Counted from the stretch's first letter, positions 34,901-43,605 are shown. The stretch: DNA of 64,000 nucleotides from Mycolicibacterium sp. GF69 (GCF_003284965.1 NZ_QMEW01000016.1:41604-105603); one strand, 5' to 3'. Numbers and translations are program-made. The notes: generated from the letters alone by a model not told the origin.

Positions 34901-36579
34901 CGGGCCTCCTGGTCGAGCGAGACGGTCGTGCCACGGGCCACCGGTCCGAGCAGCAACTGGGTCGCCGTGGTGGCCTGCTGGCCGGTGATGACGGAGAGTT
35001 GGTGGCGTTCCTGTTGACTACCAACGGGTCCGACGTTCCCGCCGAAGGCCGCCGGCTGAGCCGGCGAGAAAGCAGGAGCCGGCTGAGCCGGCGAGACAGC
35101 AGGAGCCGGCTGAGCCAGCGAGAAGGCAGAAGCGGGCGCGGCTTCGGCGGCCAACGGACCGGAGGGCGGCGGCACGGGCCCGGCAGGTGGGGCCGGCGGC
35201 GGATCCCACGGTTTGGGCGCGACCGGTGCGACCGGGGACTGGTTCACCAGTGGCGGCGGCATTGGTTCCAGTGCCGGATTAGCCGATCCGGGTACCGGTG
35301 CCGATGGCGAAACTCCCGGTGGCAGTGGTGGGTTCGGATCTGCCAGGTTTGGATACGGGTCCACCAGCGGGGGGCCGACGGCGACCAGGTTGCCGTTCTC
35401 CCCCAATACCGTGCCGGGCGGGGGCGCCAGATCTTTCGGCGGCTGGTAGTTCTGTGGCAGCAGCGTATCCGGCAACGGTGGCCGGACCGGAACCAGTGGC
35501 GCGGTGAAGCAGCTCGGACCCTTGAGTTCGCCGTACTGCGGGCAGTCGGCACGGGTGTAGGTGTAGCTCGGCGTGAACGACAGGTTCACCCGCATGTTGC
35601 CGATGTCGCGGTCATGCATCCACACCTCGTCGAAGAACTTGTCGGACAACTCATTCAGCTTGACGAAGGCCGGTACCCAGTGACGCGAGGTCTGGGCCAG
35701 GTTGCCGACCACCGGGGTCATCTCCGAGGTGATCTTGACCATGCGGTCGGTGTGGTTGCTCAGCGCGGTGTGCGTGGTATTCATGGTGTGGACACCACCG
35801 CCGACCAGCGCGTCGAGCTGGGCTCGCTGCTCGACCAGCACCCGCATCGGTTGCACGGCCTTCTGCAGCGCGTCGAACAATTCCGGTGTGGTCTGCTGCA
35901 GTCCGACGGCCGCATCGGTGAGCGCCGAAACCGTCGTCGAGTCCGGATCGGTGGACACGATCGCATCGACCTGGTCGACGAGGCGATTCAATTGCGCACC
36001 GGCGGCGAGCAGTTTGGTGCGGCGATCCTCGGTGGCCTCGTTGATCGCGGCCAGGATGCCGATGGTTTTGTCTTCGCGACCGCGCCCGGTGGCGGCCAGG
36101 ATGTCGCGCAGCTTGCTGATCGTGGTCTGGAACAACACCGTCGGTAGCTCGGTGTCCTCCGGAATGTGCGCGCCAGCCTGGATCACCGGCCCGCCGCCGT
36201 TGTCGACGAGTTGCACCGAGGACACCGCGAACACGTTGCTCGGCACCACCCGCGCGGTGACGCTCGCCGGTATCGAGCCGGCGTACTCCGGTTTGAGGTT
36301 GATGTGGACGAAGTTGGGGTTGCCGTGCGCGGCCGGGGTGACGCTGTCGACGGCGCCGACCAGGACACCGTGGTACTTGACGTCCGATCGTTGCGGCAGC
36401 CCGTCGCCGACGTTGGCGAGATCGGCGACAACGCGGACGAAGGGATCGAGGTGTCCCGTCGCCTTGACCAACAAGACCGACGTAATCAGCGCTGCCACAA
36501 GGACAACGGCGATGCCCCCACCAAGCAGCTGGCGATCGGTGGGACCGCGCCCGTCCAGGTCAAAGGAGTTCGCCGCCAC
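34897..36579 (-). CDS. Mce family protein MceA with long proline-rich tail
   Basis: At 560 residues this is longer than a usual MceA. A membrane helix (about 19-40), an Mce domain (about 43-120; VKYHGVLVGAVDSVTP) and the helical region are normal up to about 370. The last 190 residues are Pro-rich and include three copies of a nine-residue SPAQPAPAF-type repeat encoded by a 27-base tandem repeat. The GTG directly follows the yrbEB stop with no gap. The tail may span or bind the cell wall. Confidence 0.92.
   Translation of the reverse strand: MAANSFDLDGRGPTDRQLLGGGIAVVLVAALITSVLLVKATGHLDPFVRVVADLANVGDGLPQRSDVKYHGVLVGAVDSVTPAAHGNPNFVHINLKPEYAGSIPASVTARVVPSNVFAVSSVQLVDNGGGPVIQAGAHIPEDTELPTVLFQTTISKLRDILAATGRGREDKTIGILAAINEATEDRRTKLLAAGAQLNRLVDQVDAIVSTDPDSTTVSALTDAAVGLQQTTPELFDALQKAVQPMRVLVEQRAQLDALVGGGVHTMNTTHTALSNHTDRMVKITSEMTPVVGNLAQTSRHWVPAFVKLNELSDKFFDEVWMHDRDIGNMRVNLSFTPSYTYTRADCPQYGELKGPSCFTAPLVPVRPPLPDTLLPQNYQPPKDLAPPPGTVLGENGNLVAVGPPLVDPYPNLADPNPPLPPGVSPSAPVPGSANPALEPMPPPLVNQSPVAPVAPKPWDPPPAPPAGPVPPPSGPLAAEAAPASAFSLAQPAPAVSPAQPAPAFSPAQPAAFGGNVGPVGSQQERHQLSVITGQQATTATQLLLGPVARGTTVSLDQEAR
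35051..35131. repeat. 27-base tandem repeat, three copies, inside mceA
   Basis: Units begin at 35051, 35078 and 35105. Each starts with a hairpin-forming GCCGGCTGAGCCGGC (GCCAGC in the third) and ends with GAGAAAGCAGGA or a near copy. Exactly 27 bases keeps the mceA frame, giving three nine-residue repeats. A related unit is repeated after fadD8. Confidence 0.75.
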
Positions 36580-37434
36580 CTATCCCCCGAACCTCGCTCC
36601 GGCGTCGACGTTCCACAGCGCCATGGTGAGCAGCATGTTGACGATGATCACCACGGTGATGCTGGCCCGCATCGCATGTCCGGCGGCAACGCCCACGCCT
36701 TCGGGCCCGCCGGTGGCATAGAAGCCGTAGTAGCACTGGATCGTCGTGGCGATCCACACGAAGATGATGGCCTTGAGTAGCGAGTAGAGCATGTCTTGAC
36801 CCGACAGCATCAGGGTGAAGTAGTGCAGATACGAGCCGGTCGCTCCGCCGCTGATGACTTGGACCACGACCTGGGTGGTCAAGTAGCTCACCGCCAGGCA
36901 CACGACGTAGAGCGGGATGACCGCGATCACCGAGGCCATCAGCCGGGTGGTCACCAGATACGGGATCGGACGGATCGCCAGAGAATCCAAGGCATCGATC
37001 TCCTCGGCGATGCGCATGGACCCCAACTGTGCGGTGAACCGGCAGCCGGCCTGGGTGGCGAACGCCAGCGACAGGGCGATCGGGGCCAATTCACGGGTGT
37101 TCACCAGCGAGGAGATGATTCCCGTCGCCGGGCCCAGACCCAGCAGGTCCAGGAAGTTGTAACCCTCGATTCCGACAAGCGCACCGACGGTGACGCCCAG
37201 CACGATCGCTACGCCAGCGGTTCCGCCGCCCACCACCAAAGAGCCGTTGCCCCAGACGATGTCCGAAAGCAGCCGGACGAACTCGGAGCGATAGTGCCGC
37301 AGCGCCAACGGGATCGTCACGATCGCACGGACGAAGAACACCAGCATGTGGCCGAGCCGGCGGATCGGCGGTGTGCTCTTCGCGTAGAGGCGGACGAAAG
37401 GAGCCAGCAGCGGCGGCACAAAGGTCGACGCCAT
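36580..37434 (-). CDS. Mce permease YrbEB (MlaE family)
   Basis: A 284-residue integral membrane protein of the MlaE/YrbE permease family, with about five membrane segments. The family motif EIDALDSLAIRPIPYLVTTR, the coupling loop to the MceG-type ATPase, is present. Together with YrbEA it forms the inner-membrane permease of the Mce importer. It starts one base after the yrbEA stop. No mceG ATPase gene lies in the window, as is usual, because a shared one lies elsewhere. Confidence 0.93.
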   Translation of the reverse strand: MASTFVPPLLAPFVRLYAKSTPPIRRLGHMLVFFVRAIVTIPLALRHYRSEFVRLLSDIVWGNGSLVVGGGTAGVAIVLGVTVGALVGIEGYNFLDLLGLGPATGIISSLVNTRELAPIALSLAFATQAGCRFTAQLGSMRIAEEIDALDSLAIRPIPYLVTTRLMASVIAVIPLYVVCLAVSYLTTQVVVQVISGGATGSYLHYFTLMLSGQDMLYSLLKAIIFVWIATTIQCYYGFYATGGPEGVGVAAGHAMRASITVVIIVNMLLTMALWNVDAGARFGG

Positions 37435-37435
37435 G

Positions 37436-38293
37436 TCACAGCCCGACCCGGGGGAACAGCATGATGTAGAGCTGGCTGATCGCGACGTTCACGATCATCA
37501 GAATGAGAATCGATTCGACCACCGCGGCGTTCACGGAGTTCGCAACGCCGGTCGGGCCGCCCTTCGTGGACAGGCCCTTCTGGCAGGACACCACCGCGAC
37601 GATGGCCCCGAACACCACGGCCTTCACCAGTGCCACGATCATGTCGCCGGTCGTCGTGAACGACGCGAAAGTGGCGACGAAGCTTCCGGGAGCACCGTTT
37701 TGGAAGTACACATTGAACAGGTAGCTGGCGAGGAAACCGACGAAGCACACCATTCCCGTGAGCGCCACGCCGATCATGATCGCCGCAGCGAAACGGGGCA
37801 CCACCAGGCGGCGGATCACCGAAACGCCCATCACCTCCATGGCGTCGGTCTCCTCGCGCATCTTGCGGGAACCCAGGTCTGCGGTGATCGCCGAACCGAC
37901 AGCGGCGGCCATCAGGATCGCCGCGGTCAACGATGCGGCCTGACGGATGATGGCCAGCCCGCTGGCGGCGCCGGCCAACGACGTCGCACCGACCTGCCCG
38001 GCCAGCAGCGCGAACTGGATCGACAGCGTCACGCCGATCGGCAAGGCGACCAGGACCGTTGGAAGCACCGCGGTGCCCGCCATGAATGCACCCTGCCGGG
38101 CGAATTCCCACCACTTGAACCGGCCGGTGAACACGTCGATGAAGAAGTACTGCAGCGTGCGTACGCCGAGCACGAACTGTTCCCCGACCGTGGACAGCGA
38201 GGCCACCGGATGGCGTCGGACGTATCCGCCGGCCCAGTCGCCGATGACCTGGACCGAGTCCTCCTGGCGGACCGGTTCATTCCCGACGGTCAT
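37436..38293 (-). CDS. Mce permease YrbEA (MlaE family)
   Basis: The first gene of the mce operon, 285 residues, with five to six membrane segments and the MlaE coupling motif EETDAMEVMGVSVIRRLVVPR. I chose the ATG at 38293; an ATG 24 bases upstream is also in frame but lies in a poor context. Compared with mce1 or mce4 as I remember them, the operon has different flanks (double TetR and fadD8), so I do not assign an mce number. Confidence 0.92.
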   Translation of the reverse strand: MTVGNEPVRQEDSVQVIGDWAGGYVRRHPVASLSTVGEQFVLGVRTLQYFFIDVFTGRFKWWEFARQGAFMAGTAVLPTVLVALPIGVTLSIQFALLAGQVGATSLAGAASGLAIIRQAASLTAAILMAAAVGSAITADLGSRKMREETDAMEVMGVSVIRRLVVPRFAAAIMIGVALTGMVCFVGFLASYLFNVYFQNGAPGSFVATFASFTTTGDMIVALVKAVVFGAIVAVVSCQKGLSTKGGPTGVANSVNAAVVESILILMIVNVAISQLYIMLFPRVGL

Positions 38294-38506
38294 GCCCGCC
38301 GCCCCACTGCAACGCATCCCGAGACGGTCCGAGGAAGACGTCGCTGCCCGCGCGATGCGTCGAGGCGCATGACTGGCCCACGTTCAACGCCTCCCGATTT
38401 CGATGCTCCGCCCCGTCAACAGCAACCATGGCGCTAAGTCGTCGATGGCCGACACCGTATGACCGCAGCGCAGATTACGTCAAGGTTTCGCGAAATATTC
38501 ATTAAC
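38294..38506 (-). promoter_or_regulatory. Mce operon promoter region
   Basis: This 213-base gap lies between the end of the double-TetR gene and yrbEA. On the minus strand TTGACG (38483-38478) is followed after 16-17 bases by CATACG/ATACGG, a plausible promoter about 160 bases from yrbEA. Just upstream of it is a perfect 10-base palindrome TTTCGCGAAA (38486-38495) in an unusually AT-rich stretch, well placed for an operator. The rest is plain GC-rich sequence with no reading frame of note. Confidence 0.4.
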
Positions 38507-39757
38507 TTATTGGAGTCCGGCCGCCTGATTGACGTGCGCGTAAGCGCTACTCCGCTCGGAGAGGAGGAGCGCTCGCAGGAGGCGCTCCACGACTTGGCGT
38601 GCCCACGGGGTGCTCTCGTAGCCCACCAGTCGACCGGCATCGACCACCAGACCGAACGCCGCGCGCACGGCGAACCTCGCCTCGACGACCGGCACCTCCG
38701 GACGCGCGGCGACCACCTGCCGAACCCACGCCTCAACGGTCGCTCGCTGCATATTCTGCAAAGCGCAGCGGTCGTCAACAGGCACGTTGATCCGTTCTGC
38801 GAAATAGACGTAGGCGAGTTCGGGTTCGGCGAACGACCGCCACACGTAGGCGTCGATCAGTTTCCCGACCGCCGCTCTCGCGTTGGGCGCCGCCGCCAAA
38901 ATGGTGCTCGTATCGCCGGATACGCGATCGGCGGCACGTCGGTAGATCGCGGTCAGTATCGCGGCCTTGCCGCTGAAGAAGCGATAAATGCTCGAGGCGG
39001 GCAGGTCTATCGCCGATGCGATGTCGTCCATGCCGGTTTCGCGATACCCGTGTTCGTTGAACAACTGCAACGCGGCGGCGAGGATCAGTTCGTATTCGCC
39101 CGCGGCCGAACCCGCGCTGGGACGAAACTGTCCGGGCTCGTCGACAACGGGTTTCGGCGGCAGGTCGGCCTCGCGCAGCGCCCGCGCCATATCGGCCAAC
39201 ACCCGCCTCATGTCGTTGGCCGCAAGCTTGCCGCGATGGTCGCTGATGCTGGCGATCGCGCTCAGCACCGACGCCGACAGCACCCAGCGTTGCCGGCTGT
39301 CCAGACCCGGTCGCAGCGCGACCAGCGGACGTTGCAGCCGACGGTTGACCTGCTTGACCTGGTCGTTGATCACGGATTGGTCGGCCGGCTGCAGATAGCG
39401 GGCTTCCCATCGGTACAGGCTGCCGCTGGAGCGCGTCCTGATCGAGGTCTGGATCAGTCCGGCGACGATCCGCTCCCACAACTCCTCGGGGGCGGTGTCC
39501 GTGTCGTCGTCGGCGAACGCTGTGGATTTGACCAGTTGCTCGCCGAGGCCGAGCACGGCCGCGCGAAACAAGTCGTACTTGCCGGAGTAATGGCGATACA
39601 GCGACGCCGCCGTCACCCCCACCCGCGACGCGATCTCTTCCATGCTGACCGCGTGGTAGCCCAACTCGCTGAACGCTTCCGCAGACGCTCGAGCGATCTG
39701 CTGTTTACGATCCTTGGGCCGTCTGCGATCGTCGCGGACGGCCGCAGCGGGTGCCAT
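38507..39757 (-). CDS. Double-TetR regulator resembling Mce3R
   Basis: A 416-residue protein with two complete TetR units. The first HTH is MEEIASRVGVTAASLYRHYSGK (about 39-60) after RRRPKDRKQQIARAS; the second is MDDIASAIDLPASSIYRFFSGK in the second half. Mce3R of M. tuberculosis has the same rare two-domain design and length and represses the mce3 operon. It lies directly upstream of the mce operon on the same strand and is the likely regulator of that operon and perhaps of divergent fadD8. The ATG at 39757 precedes the first domain; the frame continues upstream without similarity. Confidence 0.88.
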   Translation of the reverse strand: MAPAAAVRDDRRRPKDRKQQIARASAEAFSELGYHAVSMEEIASRVGVTAASLYRHYSGKYDLFRAAVLGLGEQLVKSTAFADDDTDTAPEELWERIVAGLIQTSIRTRSSGSLYRWEARYLQPADQSVINDQVKQVNRRLQRPLVALRPGLDSRQRWVLSASVLSAIASISDHRGKLAANDMRRVLADMARALREADLPPKPVVDEPGQFRPSAGSAAGEYELILAAALQLFNEHGYRETGMDDIASAIDLPASSIYRFFSGKAAILTAIYRRAADRVSGDTSTILAAAPNARAAVGKLIDAYVWRSFAEPELAYVYFAERINVPVDDRCALQNMQRATVEAWVRQVVAARPEVPVVEARFAVRAAFGLVVDAGRLVGYESTPWARQVVERLLRALLLSERSSAYAHVNQAAGLQ

Positions 39758-39900
39758 ACGGCAGACACTAGCGCCGCGCGCCCCGTCACGGAACTCTCGT
39801 TGTCGACGAACAGTCATTAACATCGTGGACGCCCGGTACTGCGCCGGCACTCGGCCTGCGGTCGGCCGCGCGAAAATCACCGGACCCCTACTGCTGGAAT

Positions 39901-39914
39901 TGGAACACGTTCTA
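39901..39914. promoter_or_regulatory. KstR-type box upstream of fadD8
   Basis: TGGAACACGTTCTA fits the TnnAACnnGTTnnA consensus of KstR, the cholesterol-catabolism repressor, at every fixed position. It ends 11 bases before the fadD8 ATG, where it would cover the start of transcription. It also lies in the shared gap with the double-TetR gene. Confidence 0.65.
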
Positions 39915-39924
39915 GTGTGTAGCC

Positions 39925-41526
39925 ATGAGTGACTCGATGCTGCGCCATCCCATCCACTCCGGCCACCTCACCGCAGGCGCGCTCAAGCGCAACAAGGACA
40001 AGCCGGTGCTGTTCCTTGGCGACACCACACTGACCGGAGGCGAGCTCGCCGACCGCATCAGCCAGTACATTCAGGCCTTCGAGGCACTCGGCGCGGGCAC
40101 CGGGTCGGCCACCGGTCTGCTGTCGCTGAACCGGCCGGAGGTGCTGATGATCATCGGTGCCGGACAGACTCAGGGCTATCGCCGCACCGCACTACACCCT
40201 CTCGGTTCCCTGGACGACCACGCATATGTGTTGAACGATGCCGGGGTCACCTCGCTGATCATCGATCCGAACCCGATGTTCGTCGAGCGCGCACTCGGCC
40301 TACTGGATAAGGTGCCCGCGCTCAGGCAGGTGTTGACGATCGGCCCGGTGCCCCAGGAGCTTTCGGATGTCGCGGTCGACCTGACCGCCGAGGCCGCGAA
40401 GTATTCGCCGCAGCCGCTGGTGGCCGCGGACCTGCCGCCGGACCATATCGGCGGTATGGCCTACACCGGGGGCACCACCGGTAAGCCGAAGGGTGTGATC
40501 GGCACCGTGCAGTCGATCACCACAATGACGACGATCCAACTGGCCGAGTGGGAGTGGCCCCAGCATCCGAAGTTCCTCATGTGCACGCCGCTGTCGCACG
40601 CCGGCGCGGCTTTTTTCGTGCCGACGATCATCAAGGGCGGTGAGTTGGTCGTCTTGACGAAGTTCGATCCGGCCGAGGTGCTGCGGGTGATCGAGGAGCA
40701 GAAGATCACCGCGACGATGCTGGTGCCGTCGATGATCTACGCGCTGATGGACCATCCCGACTCGCGGACGCGGGACCTGTCGTCGTTGCAGACGGTGTAC
40801 TACGGCGCCTCGGCGATGAACCCGGTGCGGTTGAAGGAGGCGCTGGCGCGGTTCGGACCGATCTTCGCCCAGTACTACGGACAGTCCGAGGCGCCGATGG
40901 TGATCACCTACCTGGCCAAAGACGATCACGACGAGAAGCGGTTGACGTCGTGTGGCCGGCCGACGGTGTTCGCGCGGGTGGCGCTGCTCGGCGACGACGG
41001 TCAGTCGGTGCCACAGGGCGAGGTCGGCGAGATCTGTGTGTCCGGGCCTTTGGTGTCGGGCGGCTACTGGAACAAGCCGGAGGCGACGGCGGAGACTTTT
41101 CGTGACGGCTGGATGCATACCGGCGATCTCGCCCGTGAGGACTCCGACGGGTTCTACTTCATCGTCGACCGGACCAAGGACATGATCGTCACCGGCGGAT
41201 TCAACGTGTTCCCTCGCGAAGTGGAAGACGTTGTCGCAGAGCATCCTTCGGTCGCGCAGGTGTGCGTGATCGGCACGCCGGACGAGAAGTGGGGCGAGGC
41301 GGTGACCGCGGTAGTCGTGCTGCGGCCCGAGGCCGACGGTTCCGAGGATGCGGTGGCGCGCATGACCGCTGAGATCCAGGCCGCGGTCAAGGAGCGCAAG
41401 GGATCGGTGCAGTCGCCCAAGCAGGTGATCGTCGTCGAGTCCGTTCCGGTGACCGCACTGGGCAAACCGGACAAGAAGGCCGTGCGGGCGCAGTTCTGGG
41501 AGGGTTCGGAGCGCGCCGTCGGCTGA
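39925..41526 (+). CDS. fadD8: Acyl-CoA ligase FadD8
   Basis: This 533-residue ANL enzyme matches M. tuberculosis FadD8 (Rv0551c) almost position by position as I remember it, beginning HSGHLTAGALKRNKDKPVLF. Motifs are YTGGTTGKPKG, YYGQSEAP, GWMHTGDLAREDSDGFYFIVDRTKDMI and the catalytic Lys in LGKPDKKAVR. It should form acyl-CoA from a fatty acid or sterol-derived acid; the substrate is not known. The KstR-type box upstream suggests sterol-linked control. The stop codon lies inside the first copy of a 27-base hairpin repeat. Confidence 0.93.
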   Translation: MSDSMLRHPIHSGHLTAGALKRNKDKPVLFLGDTTLTGGELADRISQYIQAFEALGAGTGSATGLLSLNRPEVLMIIGAGQTQGYRRTALHPLGSLDDHAYVLNDAGVTSLIIDPNPMFVERALGLLDKVPALRQVLTIGPVPQELSDVAVDLTAEAAKYSPQPLVAADLPPDHIGGMAYTGGTTGKPKGVIGTVQSITTMTTIQLAEWEWPQHPKFLMCTPLSHAGAAFFVPTIIKGGELVVLTKFDPAEVLRVIEEQKITATMLVPSMIYALMDHPDSRTRDLSSLQTVYYGASAMNPVRLKEALARFGPIFAQYYGQSEAPMVITYLAKDDHDEKRLTSCGRPTVFARVALLGDDGQSVPQGEVGEICVSGPLVSGGYWNKPEATAETFRDGWMHTGDLAREDSDGFYFIVDRTKDMIVTGGFNVFPREVEDVVAEHPSVAQVCVIGTPDEKWGEAVTAVVVLRPEADGSEDAVARMTAEIQAAVKERKGSVQSPKQVIVVESVPVTALGKPDKKAVRAQFWEGSERAVG

Positions 41527-41579
41527 GCCGACAATCCAGCAACCGTCGGCTGAGCCGACAATCCAGCAGCGGTCGGCTA
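41518..41579. repeat. 27-base hairpin tandem repeat at the fadD8 3' end
   Basis: Units begin at 41518 and 41545, and a partial third at 41572. Each unit has a perfect hairpin GTCGGC-TGA-GCCGAC followed by AATCCAGCA. The fadD8 TGA stop lies in the loop of the first hairpin. The hairpins may work as a doubled terminator. The unit length and hairpin design are shared with the repeat in mceA. Confidence 0.7.
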
Positions 41580-41643
41580 GCACTTCCCGGCGCTTCTGCT
41601 GCGCGAGCGGGGTAGGGGCGGCGGTTTGACCCCGCTCGGCACA

Positions 41644-42903
41644 ATGAAAGCCGTGGGCGACGTGCGGGCAACCGTGGACGCGATATGGCGCATGGAGGCG
41701 GCCAAGATAGTCGCGACGCTGACGCGCGCGGTCGGCGACGTCGGGCTCGCCGAGGACCTGGCCGCCGACGCCCTCGTCGACGCGCTCGAGCAGTGGCCTG
41801 TCTCCGGTACTCCGCGCAATGCGGGCGCCTGGCTGACGACCGTCGCCAAACGCAAGGCCGTCGACTTTTGGCGTCGACAGGACAACCTCGACACGAAGTA
41901 CGCCGTGCTGGCGCGCGAACTCGAGACGGACCTGCGTGAGTGTCCCGAACCGTGGGACCCCGACCGTATCGACGACGATGTGCTGCGGCTGATCTTCATC
42001 TCGGCACACCCGGTGCTGGCCCGGGAAGGCCAAATCGCTTTGACATTGCGGGTGGTCGGCGGCCTGACGACCGAAGAGATCGCACGCGCTTTCCTGACGT
42101 CCACCCCGACCGTCGCCGCCCGCATCACTCGCGCCAAGAAAGCCCTTGCGGCGGCCGGCATCGCGTTCGAAGTGCCCGACCGCTCGGAGTTTCCACAGCG
42201 ACTGTCGGCGGTGCTCAGCGTGATCTACCTGATCTTCAACGAGGGCTACTCGGCGTCGTCCGGTCAGCGCTGGATTCGCGACGAGCTGTGCAGCGAAGCG
42301 CTCCGCCTCGGCCGGGTGCTGGCGGCGCTGGTGCCCGACGAACCCGAGATCCACGGCCTGGTGGCGCTGATGGAGTTGCAGTCGTCGCGGTTCGCCGCGC
42401 GCACCGACGGCGAGGGCAGACCGATCCTGCTCGAAGAACAGAACCGTGCCAAATGGGATCGCGCGCAGATTCAGCGTGGCGTCGCCGCACTGCAGCGAGC
42501 CGCAAATATGGTGCAGCACAAGGGTGTCGGGTGGGGTCCGTATGCGCTGCAGGCGGCGATCGCCGAGTGCCACGCCACCGCGCCGACGGCTGCCGACACC
42601 GACTGGCAACGCATCGTCGCGCTGTACGACGGGCTGGTTGCGGTGTCGCCGTCGCCGGTGGTCGAGCTCAACCGGGCGGTGGCGGTGGCGATGGCCGACG
42701 GGCCGGCCGCCGGGCTTGCGCTCGTCGACGACCTGAGGGGCCTGGAGAACTCATACCTGCTGCCCAGCGTGCGCGGCGAACTCCTGGCGCGGTTGGGCCG
42801 CACCGCCGAGGCCGCCCGGGAATTCGACCTGGCCGCCACCATGGCCGACAATGTGCGAGAGCGAGAAGTGCTGCACGACAAAGCGACTCGTGCGCGCGGG
42901 TAG
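41644..42903 (+). CDS. ECF sigma factor, ECF42-type, with C-terminal TPR-like extension
   Basis: This 419-residue protein has a sigma2 domain (about 10-80; GLAEDLAADALVDALEQWP and LTTVAKRKAVDFWRR) and a sigma4 domain (about 120-172; GGLTTEEIARAFLTSTPTVAARITRAKKAL). A long C-terminal extension follows (DUF6596/TPR-like; FNEGYSASSG, VVELNRAVAVAMADGP). This is the layout of ECF42 factors, which lack an anti-sigma factor and are thought to be controlled by the extension. Their usual target is a DGPF gene; the one in the window lies 16.7 kb away at 24974. No matching promoter is seen in front of this gene. The ATG at 41644 is preferred to the TTG at 41626. Confidence 0.87.
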   Translation: MKAVGDVRATVDAIWRMEAAKIVATLTRAVGDVGLAEDLAADALVDALEQWPVSGTPRNAGAWLTTVAKRKAVDFWRRQDNLDTKYAVLARELETDLRECPEPWDPDRIDDDVLRLIFISAHPVLAREGQIALTLRVVGGLTTEEIARAFLTSTPTVAARITRAKKALAAAGIAFEVPDRSEFPQRLSAVLSVIYLIFNEGYSASSGQRWIRDELCSEALRLGRVLAALVPDEPEIHGLVALMELQSSRFAARTDGEGRPILLEEQNRAKWDRAQIQRGVAALQRAANMVQHKGVGWGPYALQAAIAECHATAPTAADTDWQRIVALYDGLVAVSPSPVVELNRAVAVAMADGPAAGLALVDDLRGLENSYLLPSVRGELLARLGRTAEAAREFDLAATMADNVREREVLHDKATRARG

Positions 42904-42913
42904 GATCGGCACA

Positions 42914-43600
42914 ATGGTTGAGATCAAGGCGGTCTTATTCGACTTTTCCGGCACGCTGTTCCGCCTCGAGGAGGACGACAGCTGGTTCCACGGCATGGAG
43001 GTCGACGACCGCGCGGTCGAGGGACATGTTCAGGCCGAGTTGATGCGCCGGATGACCGCACCAACCGGCCAGCACGTCGACATGGACCCGCAGGCCTATC
43101 ACGCCTGGGTCAACCGCGATCTCGCGCCGCATCTGCATCGGGAGGCGTATCTGCACGTGCTGCGCGAGTCCGGGCTGGCCGACGAGCACGCCGAGTCGCT
43201 CTATGGTCTGCTGATCGACCCGCTGAACTGGACGCCGTACCCCGACACCGCCGATGTGTTGCGCAACCTGAGTCGGCAGGGCGTCAAAGCCGCGGTGGTC
43301 TCCAACATCGCGTTCGACGTGCGACCGGCGTTCGAGTCGATCGGCGCCGCGGAGTTCGTCGACGAGTTCGTGCTGTCGTTCGAGGTCGGCTCCGTCAAAC
43401 CGGACGCGGTGATCTTCGAGACCGCGCTGACCCGGCTGGGCGTGGCACCCGGCGACGCCGCCATGGTCGGCGACAGCGACGAGGCCGACGGCGGCGCGCG
43501 TGCGCTGGGATGCGCGTTCGCCCTCGTCGACCCCCTACCGACTACCGAGCGCCCCGACGGGCTGCGCACAGCGCTGTCCGGATTCGGCCTCCAGGTGTAG
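42914..43600 (+). CDS. HAD family hydrolase
   Basis: This 228-residue protein has HAD motif I, DFSGTLF (nucleophile Asp10), motif II in VVSNIAFD, the Lys in GSVKPD and motif IV in GDSDEADGGA. In motif I the second Asp of the usual DxD is replaced by Ser, which is unusual for phosphatases and may mean a different acid/base arrangement. An insertion between about 25 and 95 forms the cap. It lies 10 bases after the sigma factor gene. Substrate unknown. Confidence 0.85.
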   Translation: MVEIKAVLFDFSGTLFRLEEDDSWFHGMEVDDRAVEGHVQAELMRRMTAPTGQHVDMDPQAYHAWVNRDLAPHLHREAYLHVLRESGLADEHAESLYGLLIDPLNWTPYPDTADVLRNLSRQGVKAAVVSNIAFDVRPAFESIGAAEFVDEFVLSFEVGSVKPDAVIFETALTRLGVAPGDAAMVGDSDEADGGARALGCAFALVDPLPTTERPDGLRTALSGFGLQV

Positions 43601-43605
43601 TAGCT

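Noticed and set aside
26769..39757. Calling the mce operon mce1, mce3 or mce4
   Set aside because: The neighbours differ from those operons as I remember them, and number assignment needs a phylogeny; only the regulator hints at mce3.
41527..41643. Search for an ECF42-type promoter in front of the sigma factor gene
   Set aside because: No TGTCGA with a suitable CGA(C/T) is present on the plus strand, so self-activation by the same motif is not supported.
40300..42609. A 769-codon minus-strand open frame across fadD8 and the sigma factor
   Set aside because: It is Arg/His-rich antisense translation of two well-supported genes.
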